Of a stretch of 43,513 bases of DNA, positions 11,034 to 20,608 are shown piece by piece. The stretch comes from Obelidium mucronatum (lineage: Eukaryota > Chytridiomycota > Chytridiomycetes > Chytridiales > Chytriomycetaceae): contig JAIVFH010000231.1 of assembly GCA_025765595.1 (NCBI GenBank), positions 1-43,513 of the forward strand. The letters run 5' to 3'. Position 1 is the stretch's first letter; every line of letters begins with the position of its first letter. The position numbers and the translations under genes were made by a program. The notes under the pieces were generated by a model. It had not been told where the DNA came from, searched no databases, and saw only the letters and a list, made by a program, of their open reading frames with translations.

Positions 11034-12068
11034 TTAACGCGCGAACCAAGAGTGATCCAATATCTGGAATATGTCCAAATCTCCCATTTTAAGCATGAGG
11101 TCGAATGCTTCTCGGTTACTGTGATCCATCGGTCTGTCTGTTGACATCAAAAACCGAAACACACGCCCAAGAGCGCGTACATCATCCCATGAATCCCTTC
11201 CTTCATAACCAAGCCGAATCCGTTTTGTTGCTCCAAAATCCGCCAGTTTCACCCATAAGCGTTCCACACCATCCACCAATGCACTTTGAAGGAGAATATT
11301 CTCAAGCTTGATATCACCATGATAAAATCCCGCGGAATGCATTACCTCCAGTCCTTGCGCGGTTTGGAAAATGATCTGTTTGATGTATTCCAATGGCAAA
11401 AACTCATGCCCTTGGGTCCTTGCCAGATACTTTTTCATGACGGTCGACCAAGCCCACGCGTCGCAACCGCCAGGATATACAGGAAACGAATAAGTTTGAA
11501 AGTTTGGCTCGATATGGAGCTCCGAGACTGTTTGAAACACAAGTGGCTTATGTATTGTTCGAAGTGCTGCCAACCAGTCGGACCCAAACCTTTCCGTTAC
11601 CAAGTAAAAGTGATGAGAGTCTTGCCAGTCGTGGATATATTTCAATAATTTGGTTTGAGACGCGTCTACTGTGAGCTGCTTCAAGTATCGGATTTCTGAG
11701 GGAGCACGAAGGGTATCATCAACTGACGGTTTGGCCTTGTATATAATTTTAATAGCCAGAAATGCCCCGTTTTGGTCAAGTGCACTAAGGACGACGCCGT
11801 TGGTTCCGTAACCAATGATTCCAAGAACGCGGTAACGGCTTGTAAATTCTCTTGGGCTGTTGATGAAAGCAAGGGCAACGGCCGCTCTTGCTTTTTGTTC
11901 AACATTAAGACTTGTATTCTGAAGCGATCCTGAAAGAACCACCAAATCAAAGAGTTCTGGTGGCATGATTACGTTGCTGGTGGGTGTGTTTCTGGATAAA
12001 GCCGTCTTCGGGTTATTCTGCCAGAGAAGTGGCGCCATACTTTCTTGTGTGGGATAAGGAGAGATCAT
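11034..12068 (-). CDS. Protein kinase C of the local family, activation segment shortened
   Basis: Single exon, 344 residues. The N-lobe is intact: N-module (LNVEQKARAAVALAF), glycine loop GYGTNG (86-91), lysine in LAIK (K107), hinge ERFGSDWL. The insert carries DAWAW, the catalytic loop YHGDIKLEN is complete (H250, D252) and DFG is at 277-279. After DFG the protein goes straight through ATKRIRLGYEGRDSW to helix F (DDVRALGRVFRFLM). The roughly 30 residues that in its siblings form the activation loop, P+1 loop (YGTxEVSPPEF) and LDGRAAD are missing, without any frame break. The residue after DFG is Ala, not the family His, and the region after helix F is also shorter. It may retain ATP binding and even catalysis but probably has altered substrate docking, or acts as a regulator of its siblings. 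Confidence 0.85.
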   Translation of the reverse strand: MISPYPTQESMAPLLWQNNPKTALSRNTPTSNVIMPPELFDLVVLSGSLQNTSLNVEQKARAAVALAFINSPREFTSRYRVLGIIGYGTNGVVLSALDQNGAFLAIKIIYKAKPSVDDTLRAPSEIRYLKQLTVDASQTKLLKYIHDWQDSHHFYLVTERFGSDWLAALRTIHKPLVFQTVSELHIEPNFQTYSFPVYPGGCDAWAWSTVMKKYLARTQGHEFLPLEYIKQIIFQTAQGLEVMHSAGFYHGDIKLENILLQSALVDGVERLWVKLADFGATKRIRLGYEGRDSWDDVRALGRVFRFLMSTDRPMDHSNREAFDLMLKMGDLDIFQILDHSWFAR

Positions 12069-12287
12069 GGCTGAGAATAAGGAAGTACCTCAAAAATCCG
12101 TGAATGGGCGGGCTAGAAGAAAAGTGGTGCCCCGTGCTGTTGACGCAATTGACCACGCGCACTTGAAAACAAGCCTGAATTGAAACGCAAATTTGAAAAC
12201 AAAAGAAAATGAATTTATAAAAGGAGAATGAATGTATTGTATTTATACATGAAAGCTATTGATTCAAATAAAAAACAGATTGGCGAG

Positions 12288-13436
12288 TTACTCAGAATTG
12301 AGCCATGGATGCTTCAACACGTGATCCAAACTGATTCGTCGCGTCGGGTCCACCCAGCACATTGAGTGGAGTAAATCCCACGCGCCTTCATCCATATCCA
12401 CGTCATCAAACATATAAGCACCGTCATCAATCGTCAACAACTGTCTGTATGTGGGATTCTTCATCCTTGTTGGTAAAGTTCCAGCTTCACTCAATAACAC
12501 AAACAGCACGATTCCCAAAGCGAAAACATCAGCAGAGCGGCCATCGATATGCTCAAAAGGGCTATCTTTCAAGAATTCAGGTGGAGAAACTTCATTGGTT
12601 CCGTATCGAAGCATTCCATGCTCAACGCGATTGGCGTGGCCCATGTCCGCAAGAAGAACCTTTGGATATGCACAGTCGCCCATAGAAGCATCGTTTTCAA
12701 CAAGAATATTTTCCACTTTGATGTCACCGTGGTAGTACCCGGCTTGATGCAGAGAATGAAGCGCCCTCGCGGTTTCTTTGATCATGTGCTTGATGGGGTG
12801 GTATGGAAGAAGAGTATGTCCTTCTGTATTCCGCTGGTGGCCTCGCATCGCGTTCTGCCAGGCCCATAGATCGCAAGAACCGGAGCTAAAGGCGAATTTG
12901 TGGGTTTGAGTGATTCCATTGACGACAGATTGAAAGAGCATAGGAGGCAGTTTGGATTGAGGAACGTTTTGAAGCCAGTTTGTGCCGAAAAGCTGTGTTA
13001 CAGCGTAAAAGTGGTGGGTATCTTGCCAGGAATCCAAGTACAAAAGAGTGGACGTTAGAGAGTTGGCCAGTTCCTTCAGAATATTGATTTCTGTTGGGTA
13101 TTCCTCAAAAGTCGATGGATGCGTTTTGTAGATGAGCTTGATGGCGACAGTCTGATTAGAGGCGTGGTGTCGAGCTCCAAGAACGACCCCATTAGATCCG
13201 TAGCCGAGAACACCCAAGACAGTGTACTGATCGATGAAGTATGCTGGGCTTTTCGCAAATGCTGTCACGATGGCGACTCGAGCTTTGTCTTCAGAAGATA
13301 GATGCCCATACAGTTCTCCCTTCGACTTTGATTTGATGAGTGGAAGCAGTTCTGGAGATACTATTATTTTGGCCGACTTTGTTTCGATAGATCGGTAGTT
13401 ATCGCTTGGCTCTGGGGTCGTCGATGGAGTAAACAT
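12288..13436 (-). CDS. Protein kinase D of the local HGD family
   Basis: Single exon, 382 residues from the ATG at 13436. The open frame extends to 13592, but a TATA-like element at 13481-13488 lies inside that extension and the family proteins start at a similar distance from the N-module, so I prefer the downstream start (MFTPSTTPEPSD). Motifs: LSSEDKARVAIVTAF, glycine loop GYGSNG, VAIK, hinge QLFGTNWL, insert SCDLWAW, catalytic loop YHGDIKVEN, then ADMGHA where DFG is DMG, then YGTNEVSPPEFL and DVFALGIVLFVLL. The C-terminal WVDPTRRISLDHVLKHPWL is the usual kinase tail motif. A Met in the DFG Phe position is rare but leaves the metal-binding Asp in place. Confidence 0.87.
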   Translation of the reverse strand: MFTPSTTPEPSDNYRSIETKSAKIIVSPELLPLIKSKSKGELYGHLSSEDKARVAIVTAFAKSPAYFIDQYTVLGVLGYGSNGVVLGARHHASNQTVAIKLIYKTHPSTFEEYPTEINILKELANSLTSTLLYLDSWQDTHHFYAVTQLFGTNWLQNVPQSKLPPMLFQSVVNGITQTHKFAFSSGSCDLWAWQNAMRGHQRNTEGHTLLPYHPIKHMIKETARALHSLHQAGYYHGDIKVENILVENDASMGDCAYPKVLLADMGHANRVEHGMLRYGTNEVSPPEFLKDSPFEHIDGRSADVFALGIVLFVLLSEAGTLPTRMKNPTYRQLLTIDDGAYMFDDVDMDEGAWDLLHSMCWVDPTRRISLDHVLKHPWLNSE

Positions 13437-13480
13437 GTGGTTTAGATTAAATGGCGTGTTGCTGAAGGGGGGAAGGTACC

Positions 13481-13488
13481 TATTTATT
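13481..13488 (-). promoter_or_regulatory. TATA-like element of kinase D
   Basis: AATAAATA on the minus strand, about 45 bp upstream of the ATG at 13436 and inside the longer open frame. It supports the downstream start. Confidence 0.4.
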
Positions 13489-13750
13489 GTTTTTTGTGGT
13501 GGGTTGCGCAATCGGTCGCGCAAAAGAAAAAAACAATTGGCACACTCTTCCGTGCCACATTTTTTCATTGGGTCATAACAACCGACAAACAACTGACAAA
13601 CAATTGCGGGTGATTCGACGAATAATCAAAACAATGAAAATGACAGCATGCGTTCGGGACCATAGCTTCTCATTACATTGGACACCATCGGCGACTTGGA
13701 AAGACATCCCAAAAAGACAATAAAATCAGCGAACGTATACATCTTTATAT

Positions 13751-14838
13751 TTACAATAAGAAAAACCTATGCGCAAGAACTTGCTGCAACGTTATCCTTT
13801 TAACTGGATCAACAAAACACATTCCATCCAGCAAATCCTGAAGATCTGCATCCTCCTCTACCACCACTTCCTCCACAGGATCAAACGGATACTTTCCTCC
13901 ATCAATACTCATAAAATCATCATACCCAAGAAGCCCCGCATGCTCACGCGCCATCAGCGGCGGTTCGCCATCATTTAATAACCCAAACAGCATCATCCCC
14001 ATCGCAAAAACGTCCGCCGCACGCCCATCCAACTCACTACAGAGAAACGGACTTCCAGGTAATAACTCTGGGGGTGAAGCTTCTTCACAAAAATACCGCG
14101 ATACGCCCCGCTTGATCGGTTTGGAATGCCCAATTCCGACCATCCTGATCACAGGCCCTTCATCACCTGCGCGAACCACGAAACTCTCTGCACTGATATT
14201 CCCGTGGTAATATCCTAGATGAATGAAGTGCTTGCAGACTCTCTACGCATTCTCGGAAGACGACTTTGACGAGGTTGTGTGGAAGCGTTGAGAGCCCTTC
14301 GGTCTTGTTGAGAAACAGACGATGCGCATACTGCCCATCCTCCAAGAGAATGCGAATATGTTGAAACGGGTATCGATCGGTATTGCATGCTTTCTGGACA
14401 GTACAGTTGTAACGGCTGAAGTTGGTGAGCTTGCGACACAAGTGACATCCAATCGGATCCGAGGAACGTACTGACGACATAATAGTAGGATCCAGTTCTC
14501 CAAGATTCAATGTAATCAATGCTGCGCTCTTTGGGTAGGAGGTGGGATATGATGAGTTCGTTTGGCTTATCGTTATCATCGACAACTGATTGATTGCGGT
14601 AGACAATCTTTAGAGCGACCTAGTAGAGGAGGTATATGCCGCAGATCGAGCGCTTCACATACGGCACTATTATTGCCAAATCCCACAACTTTGCGAATTC
14701 GGTAGCGGCAAGTTACTTTGGGGTCGTATAGAGCTTGCGCAACGGCTTTCCGAGCCTTTTCCTCCGCTGACAAGTGTATACAGAAACTTGAGACGGTCGA
14801 ATGTTGTCAGGAGAAGGAGGCGGTGTGACGTGGATCAT
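13751..14838 (-). pseudogene. Kinase E: decayed, catalytically dead family member
   Basis: Clearly homologous to the neighbouring kinases but broken. From an ATG at 14838 (MIHVTPPPSPD) the N-module (LSAEEKARKAVAQAL), glycine loop GFGNNS, ALKIVYR lysine region, LGSDWM hinge, NKTEG block, SPPELLPGSPF and DVFAMGMMLFGLL can be followed only by changing frame at about 14628, 14317 and 14213, with another disturbance near 14765. Independently of the frames, catalytic residues are gone. The HGDVKxEN loop reads HGNISAES (Asp, Lys and Asn all replaced) and the DFG region reads MVGIGHSK (Asp lost). The loss of three essential positions argues for true decay or a pseudokinase rather than sequencing error alone. 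The last 140 residues (13751-14179) remain open in one frame. Confidence 0.82.
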
Positions 14839-15118
14839 TTCCCCAACAGTTTCTGGGGTGGAACTTTCAAATTGAATCGGGACGGATCGGGGAATTGTCC
14901 CTTCAACAAATGACGCAATAAAGAACGAGAAACAATGTATGATTTGATTTAAAACAAATGCAATAGAATGTGTATTACTTCAGGTGATTATGTACGAGAT
15001 GGGATGCGAATGAAAAAAGTAGAAAAAGTAAGAACCAAAAATACGATCCAAATAAAAGCTATGAGTGACTACGAATCGTCTAAGATGTGGGGAAACCCTT
15101 CCCCTCCCCACACATAAT

Positions 15119-16352
15119 CTATCGCGAGAACCATGGGTGTTCAATAACCATATCCATCGTCATCCTCTCTTCAGGAACGACTCTGCACATGCCATCCAAC
15201 AAATCCATCACCTCCGCATCTAATCCCGGTTGATTGAATGGAAACGATCCTCCATTCTGCATCAACAGTGTTTGGAACCCAACAGTTCCATTCCGCATTC
15301 CTTGAACAGCAAGCGGCACATCGCCCGCATCGTTCAACAACACGGATAATAAAATGCCCTAACGCGAAAACGTCACTAGCACGGCCATCCAAATGCTTTC
15401 CATGGTACGGACTATCACGCAAGAATTCACAAGGCGCCACTTCCAAAGTCCCATAACACTTGATACCCTCTCGAGCATGCTTAGTATGTCCGTAATCCGC
15501 AAGCATAATCCGTGGCGCACCGTCCGCAGCCGTTGAAGCTTGAACCAGCACATTCTCCACCTTGACATCGCCATGATAATACCCAGCATCATGCATCGCA
15601 GCCAAAGCCAACGCGACTTGCAAAATAACGTGTTTCACATGTTTCTGTGGAATACTCGTGTGTCCTTCCGTCTTGTACAAATGCGATCGGCACGCGTACA
15701 TGAAAGCCCAGAGGTCGGAAGCGCCCGCTGCGAATGTGAGGCCATGCATTTTGGCGACGCCGTTGTTGGAAACAGTCTTGAACAGCAACGGTTTCAAGGG
15801 GTCTGGGTTTTCAACGAGCCAGTTGCTTCCAAATAGTTCAGTCACGAGGTAAAAGTGGTAATCGTCTTGCCACGCGGCGAAACAGCGGAGTAGGGATTGG
15901 GATTCGACCATGCTGTTGAGTTCTCGGAGAGATGCGATTTCGATGGGTGTTGATTGGCTGTTTCCTTTGATGGATTTGTAAATGATTTTGATGGCGACGG
16001 CGACACAGGAGGAAGCGTCGGCTCCGCTGGCGAGGTCAAGTGCTGATAAGACTACGCCGTTGGATCCGAATCCGATTACTGAGCGCACGTGGTATCTGCT
16101 CTGGAATTGGACTGGGGAGTTGGCGAAAGCGTGGAGAACTGCCACGCGAGCTTTGGTTTCTGTTGACAGGTTGCTGTACAGTGGGACTGATGAGCTGGCA
16201 GAAGCAACGAAAGGTAACAGTTCTGGTGGAATGACCAGTTTTACTTTGGGCCCTGAAGAGAGGGGTCGCTGTTGTGTTGCTAGGCATTGCTTCTTAAAGT
16301 CGGGTGAAGCTGGTGGTGAAACGAGTCCGTTGTTGAATGCGGCTGAGACCAT
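15119..16352 (-). CDS. Protein kinase F of the local HGD family, one-base frameshift
   Basis: Ignoring one extra C at about 15356, the gene reads as 410 residues in one exon. Motifs: LSTETKARVAVLHAFANSP, GFGSNG, VAIK, hinge ELFGSNWL, insert ASDLWAF, catalytic loop YHGDVKVEN, ADYGH (DYG), and YGTLEVAPCEFL, where the APE-like PPE is PCE. The shift falls in helix F right after DVFALG; the siblings continue with a Leu-rich helix, and the next frame supplies ILLSVLLNDAGDVP. The remainder (to WFSR, 15119) is intact. Without correction the protein ends in about 50 unrelated residues and lacks helices G-I. A TATAAATA box lies 59 bp upstream of the ATG. Either a recently broken gene or an assembly insertion. 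Confidence 0.82.
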
Positions 16353-16410
16353 TTTGGTATACGTATAGAAGAGTCCGGATGTGCCGTGGGAAGTGGGGGC
16401 TTCATTCGCT

Positions 16411-16418
16411 TATTTATA
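16411..16418 (-). promoter_or_regulatory. TATA box of kinase F
   Basis: TATAAATA on the minus strand, 59 bp upstream of the ATG at 16352, matching spacing and sequence at kinase B. Confidence 0.5.
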
Positions 16419-16853
16419 GAATTGCTGGTTTTTTTTGATGCGTGCCATAACGAAATTTTTCTAACAACCTCGTGGCCGAAGATCGAAAATGAAGAAGGCA
16501 ATGACGACACTTCATTTGCGGTAGTTGTAAATGAAACGCCAGTAACTACGAGCACACCGCTGGGAGGTAAATGAGAGCTGTCTTTGTCGGTTACAATCGC
16601 GCCGTTCATTGTATTGCAAGAGCCGCAATGTCCGTCCCAGTCTGTCTCTTTGAGGGCCGCGATTCCAAGCACAAATCAAGCATCCAAGCATTCAGTCATT
16701 CAATCACGCAATAAATTATCAAAACACACATGGCGATATGCTTTACGTGTTTCTGCAGCAGGAAATCCTCTGTCCAAATGCAGCGAAAATCGATTTACGA
16801 CTCAAAAAATTGTCATAACCACATTAACCCAACTACACCGCCAACCACCTTTT

Positions 16854-16899
16854 CCAATAGAATTACGATAGAACAGAGTTTCGATCGTAATTCTATTGG
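16854..16899. repeat. Perfect 16-bp inverted repeat (hairpin)
   Basis: CCAATAGAATTACGAT (16854-16869) and its exact reverse complement (16884-16899) are separated by 14 bases. It sits just inside the left end of the possible mobile element. Confidence 0.9.
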
Positions 16900-17016
16900 A
16901 ATTTCTTGTCGAATTCCGATATAATTGAGTTCTATCGAATAGTCTATCGAACATAAATCGATAGAATTCCGACAGTTATAAGGTAGGTATTCGATAAGAA
17001 ATTCCAATAGAATTCC
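16890..17016. repeat. Long imperfect palindrome overlapping the hairpin
   Basis: ATTCTATTGGAATTTCTT (16890-16907) is matched exactly in reverse complement at 16999-17016. The complementarity continues imperfectly inward through TCGAAT, TATAA and TTCTATCGA blocks, giving arms of about 60 bp. This arrangement resembles the subterminal part of a foldback or MITE-type repeat. Confidence 0.8.
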
Positions 17017-17056
17017 AATAGAACTTCCGATAGAATGCCTGGCTCGGCCTTGCAAT

Positions 17057-17120
17057 AAAAAAGCAGTTAGCAGTTTCGATCCCCGGACCTTCCGCTTCCA
17101 ACGCCGAAGTTGTAACCGCA
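17057..17120 (-). other. tRNA-like Pol III promoter segment (possible SINE relic)
   Basis: On the minus strand GATCGAAAC (17073-17081) fits the Pol III B-box consensus GWTCRANNC. It is preceded about 35 bp upstream by an A-box-like TGCGGTTACAACTTCGG (17104-17120) and followed 10 bp downstream by a TTTTTT terminator (17057-17062). The T-stem does not pair, so this is not a functional tRNA. It could be a tRNA-derived short interspersed element or a chance match. Confidence 0.3.
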
Positions 17121-17510
17121 TCGTCTTCATTCGGTGCTATTCAACGAGACATTTTCTTTTTCTGACAAAACATAAATAGCAGGCATGTTGTTTGTAATTC
17201 ACACGTCACTTTTTTGAAATAAATATTATTTATTATTTAAACAAAACCCAACAAAACTGTTCGGACAACTGCGCATGCAGAACTTCCACGCCAAAAAATC
17301 AAGGAATTAAAACGGAACCATGACATGTCATTCGACCTTTGAAAGTGCGTGAGTGTCCTGCATCCAAGCCTGCTCCAGCCAGTGAGAGAGGTCAGACCGA
17401 GTAGTTGGATGACCCCTGTCTCGATTCTAATCTGTGTGTTTATTTTATATTTATTAAGCGACGACTTCTGTTATCTTGGAAGGCATTGAAGTTTTCATGT
17501 CCCAAACAAA

Positions 17511-17546
17511 TATGGGCCAACGCGTGACAACTATGGGCCAACGCGT
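17511..17546. repeat. Two direct copies of TATGGGCCAACGCGT
   Basis: Exact 15-base copies at 17511-17525 and 17532-17546, 6 bases apart, each containing an MluI-like ACGCGT core. They lie in gene-free DNA between the two halves of the kinase array. Function unknown. Confidence 0.8.
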
Positions 17547-18719
17547 TCGTTCCTGGACCCAACCGATAAATTCTGTGCCGAAATTGATTGGAGTGAAATA
17601 ATCTCATAGTAACAAGGTTTGTTATTTTGTTAGAAAATACGTCGTATTTGAAGATGACACAAAGGTTTATTCCTTCTGGCTGAAAATAAATTAACTAAGA
17701 CAATCTTACCCCGAGCTGGCCCATTCATATTGTAATGAGGCAGGCAACGGTTCCTTTTTGACTATTAATGGTGTGGCAGACGCACATGCCCATTTTTCTA
17801 TTTTTTCAATGTTCGTTTTTCGCTTTCAAAACTTAACCAAAATCATGCCTTCCAGCAATCGTCTGGCTTCCAGCAGTGGGTTATTGATTCAAAACGTCAA
17901 TGATCGTATTGTTTGCCTCTTACTCACCTACCGGACCTAGGTATGCGCTTTCATCGACTAGTTCAGGCAGCCATTGAAGAGTTGCCTCTATCAGGGCCTC
18001 GACGGCCAACTCGAAACGGCTCAAATAGAAAGAAACCAGTGGCGGCATGATGATCAGAGTGAGTAACATCTGTATTGTAAAAACGCCTCAAGCTGGGTCT
18101 GATGCTGACACTCAGGGATAACCTCGATTCTTCAAACACTAGAGAAAATCAAGAACGTTAGGCAATCTTTAGGTGTTCTTTGTTTTGGTAAAATAACAGT
18201 AAGCGTTGTTCTTATTTTTATAAATAAATACTAATTTATTTGAAACAGAAAAACAACAATGGAAGTGGCCACAGAAGGTTTGTTGCATTCAATTTGAGGC
18301 TCTTTGTTGAATGTAACCATGACATAGCAGCCGACATAGCAGCCGACCGCGATGAATTTTTATAAAACAATTCGACTCGGAGCCCTGTGCCACACAATAA
18401 ATGGTACGTCATTGCCTTTCGAGTGCTTCCATCATAATAATTTTCCTTTTCTGTTTATTTAGTTTTAGATTGATGAGCAACCTTTGATATGACGCCAATG
18501 TCATGATTCTGCGTTTCAGTCAAATTAAGAAATCGGCACAAACACGACTGGAATTGGCAAAAGAAAGACCTGGATCTGATTGAAATAATGATATGAAAAA
18601 TAAAAGAATTTGTAATTTTTAATGCGTTTTTCAACAATTTAACAACAATTTAAGGCATGACTGCATCTCCAAACCCTCAATGGTTCGTTTGCAATTCTAT
18701 TTCATTTTTCTACAGCATT

Positions 18720-18773
18720 CCAATCGAATTTCTTATAGAATGGCAATCGCGAGTTCTGTTGTAATTCGATTGG
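18720..18773. repeat. 11-bp inverted repeat near the right end of the element
   Basis: CCAATCGAATT (18720-18730) and its exact reverse complement (18763-18773). It is related in sequence to the palindromes at 16.9 kb and placed symmetrically near the other end of the possible element. Confidence 0.7.
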
Positions 18774-18872
18774 GACACTTTAGGTTGGAATTCTATCAAA
18801 TTACGATTTTATATAAAATCTAACGTGCGATCGATTTTCGATAGAAATACGATCGGCAGGGGGCTGGCGGTG

Positions 18873-19351
18873 TAATGAATGGATCTCCAACTGAAACATT
18901 TGACATTCATTTCAGGGGTCCGGATGTTATTTCATTATTTTTCCCAAATGTTATAGTCAAGCCGATGATTCCAGAATTGGTTCCAGGCCAAATCATGCTT
19001 GGAACTTTATTGTTCACATGCTATAATACTTGTTCAAACGCAACTTACTGCTGCTTATGGTAAGCTGCTCAGGAATGCACCGAAAAACAGGATATAAAAG
19101 CAAAAAATATTCTATTTAAATAACACAAATCCAGAGGAGATCAATAAAAAAACCGTTAAGTAAAAAAAAAAAAAGAATCCCAAACATTCAAGACATTGAT
19201 ATATAGGGGGGCCGATCCGAAAAGAGCATTAGCGAACATAGAAACAGTTCCAGCCAAAAACGCAAGAAATCAGAGTGCCCCCACAAACAGAGCGAAATTG
19301 GAAAGAGTTCCAAGTCCCAAGACAAGAGTCGAGCGAGAGAGAAGACAACAA
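18873..19351. other. Intergenic, no gene seen
   Basis: AT-rich, with an A-run near 19160 and one 62-codon ORF without motifs. It is the 3' flank of kinase G. Confidence 0.5.
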
Positions 19352-20524
19352 TCAACCAAAGAAGGCATGTCCCAAAACCTGATCCACCGTAATCCTCACC
19401 CCAGGATCCACTCTCGTCATGGCAAACATCAACTCCCACGCATCCTCCCCGAGATCCGGTAAATCTCCCAACGGATACTCCCCATAATTACAAGAAACCA
19501 GCTGAGAATAACCTACTTTGCCCTTCATCACCTCCCCCACCGTCGACGGCACAAGCCCATCCCCCGACAAGAGAACATAGAGAATCATACCCAACGCAAA
19601 CACATCAGCAGCGCGGCCGTCCAACCCTGTGGGTGTGTAAGGGCTATCACTCAAAAACTCGGGCGCCGAGACTTCCGCGGTTCCATACGCCTTGATCCCA
19701 ACCGACGCGTGCTTGGTATGCCCGAAATCCGCCAACCGCACCTCGGGAGCACCACCTTTGGCGGCAGCAGATTGCTTGACGAGAACGTTTTCAATCTTCA
19801 AGTCTCCATGGTAGAACCCTTTTGAATGCATTTCCTTCAATGCGAGTGCGATTTGGTGGACAATTTGTTTTACGGGGGCGAGTGGGAGGAAGGAGTGGCC
19901 TTCGGATTTGGTCATGTAGGCGCGGTGGGCGTAGGACCAGGCCCAGAGGTCGGAGGAGCCGGCGGAGACGGGGAGGGATACAGTGGTGGTGGTGATGCCG
20001 TGGCGTTGCAGAGAGAAGGTGATTGGTTTGAACTCTGGTTCGTTGCTGTTGATGGAGGAGAGCCAGTCGGAGCCAAAGAGTTCAGTGACGAGGTAGTAGT
20101 TGTTGATGTCTTGCCAGTCTTCAATGTATCTGAGCAAGTGGTTGTTTGTCGCTGAAGAAGGAGTGTTGAGGTGTTTGAGGACCTCGATTTCGGCGGGTGC
20201 TTGAGCGTTCAGAGATGGTTTGTTTTTGTAGATGATTTTGATGGCGACAGCTTCGGCGGTTTTGGAGGTGACTGCGGCGAGAACGACTCCGTTTGATCCA
20301 AAGCCAATGATTCGTTGGACCTTGTATTTTTCGAGAAAGTAGTTGGTTGATTGAGTGTAGGCGTGGAAGACGGCTACTCGGGCGCTGGCTTCACTGCCCA
20401 GGCCTGCGTAAACGCTCTTTTGCTGAAGCGGGGCAGCGGTTGCAGCGTGGTGGTGATCATCAGGTAAAGAAGTATCGCTCGAGACTGAGCTGTGTTTGCT
20501 AGCGGTGTTTGTAGAGCTGAACAT
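19352..20524 (-). CDS. Protein kinase G of the local HGD family
   Basis: Single exon, 390 residues from the ATG at 20524 (MFSSTNTASKHSS). The frame is open to 20698, but a TATA-like TTTATAAG lies inside that extension, so the shorter start is preferred. Motifs in order: LGSEASARVAVFHAY, GFGSNG, VAIK, hinge ELFGSDWL, SSDLWAWSYAHRA insert, EGHSFLPLAPVKQI, catalytic loop YHGDLKIEN, LADFGH, YGTAEVSAPEFL, DVFALGMILYVLL and the C-terminal TRVDPGVRITVDQVLGH. All catalytic residues are intact apart from the family-wide loss of the HRD arginine. It is closest to kinase H by motif identity, suggesting these two are the most recent duplicates. Confidence 0.9.
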   Translation of the reverse strand: MFSSTNTASKHSSVSSDTSLPDDHHHAATAAPLQQKSVYAGLGSEASARVAVFHAYTQSTNYFLEKYKVQRIIGFGSNGVVLAAVTSKTAEAVAIKIIYKNKPSLNAQAPAEIEVLKHLNTPSSATNNHLLRYIEDWQDINNYYLVTELFGSDWLSSINSNEPEFKPITFSLQRHGITTTTVSLPVSAGSSDLWAWSYAHRAYMTKSEGHSFLPLAPVKQIVHQIALALKEMHSKGFYHGDLKIENVLVKQSAAAKGGAPEVRLADFGHTKHASVGIKAYGTAEVSAPEFLSDSPYTPTGLDGRAADVFALGMILYVLLSGDGLVPSTVGEVMKGKVGYSQLVSCNYGEYPLGDLPDLGEDAWELMFAMTRVDPGVRITVDQVLGHAFFG

Positions 20525-20608
20525 TATTGTATCGGTTTGAGCTATGAAGCTTAAGGCAAGGACTTGATGTAATAATACCTTTCTTTCCTTGGCGAAGAGA
20601 GAGGCTGG

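Larger units (their letters stand above)
16836..18872. mobile_element. Possible 2.04-kb TA-flanked inverted-repeat element, no transposase visible
   Basis: The left end reads TA then CACCGCCAACCACCT; the right end, reverse-complemented, reads TA then CACCGCCAGCCCCCT. This gives terminal inverted repeats of about 15 bp with two mismatches, flanked by TA on both sides as for Tc1/mariner-type insertion. Next to both ends lie AT-rich blocks built from variants of AATTCTATCGGAATT with strong internal palindromes. The interior has no ORF above about 60 codons and no transposase motif, so it would be non-autonomous or decayed. It also contains a Pol III-like segment and a short tandem repeat. The alternative is two unrelated copies of a smaller palindromic repeat flanking unique DNA. 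Confidence 0.4.

Noticed and set aside
12288..13592. The longest start for kinase D (434 residues)
   Set aside because: The extra 52 codons contain a TATA-like element and have no counterpart in the other kinases.
17758..17940. Small plus-strand ORF with a Ser-rich start at 17845
   Set aside because: Possible relic, but no motif, no credible splice partner (the downstream gap would be 26 bp) and it lies inside the putative element.
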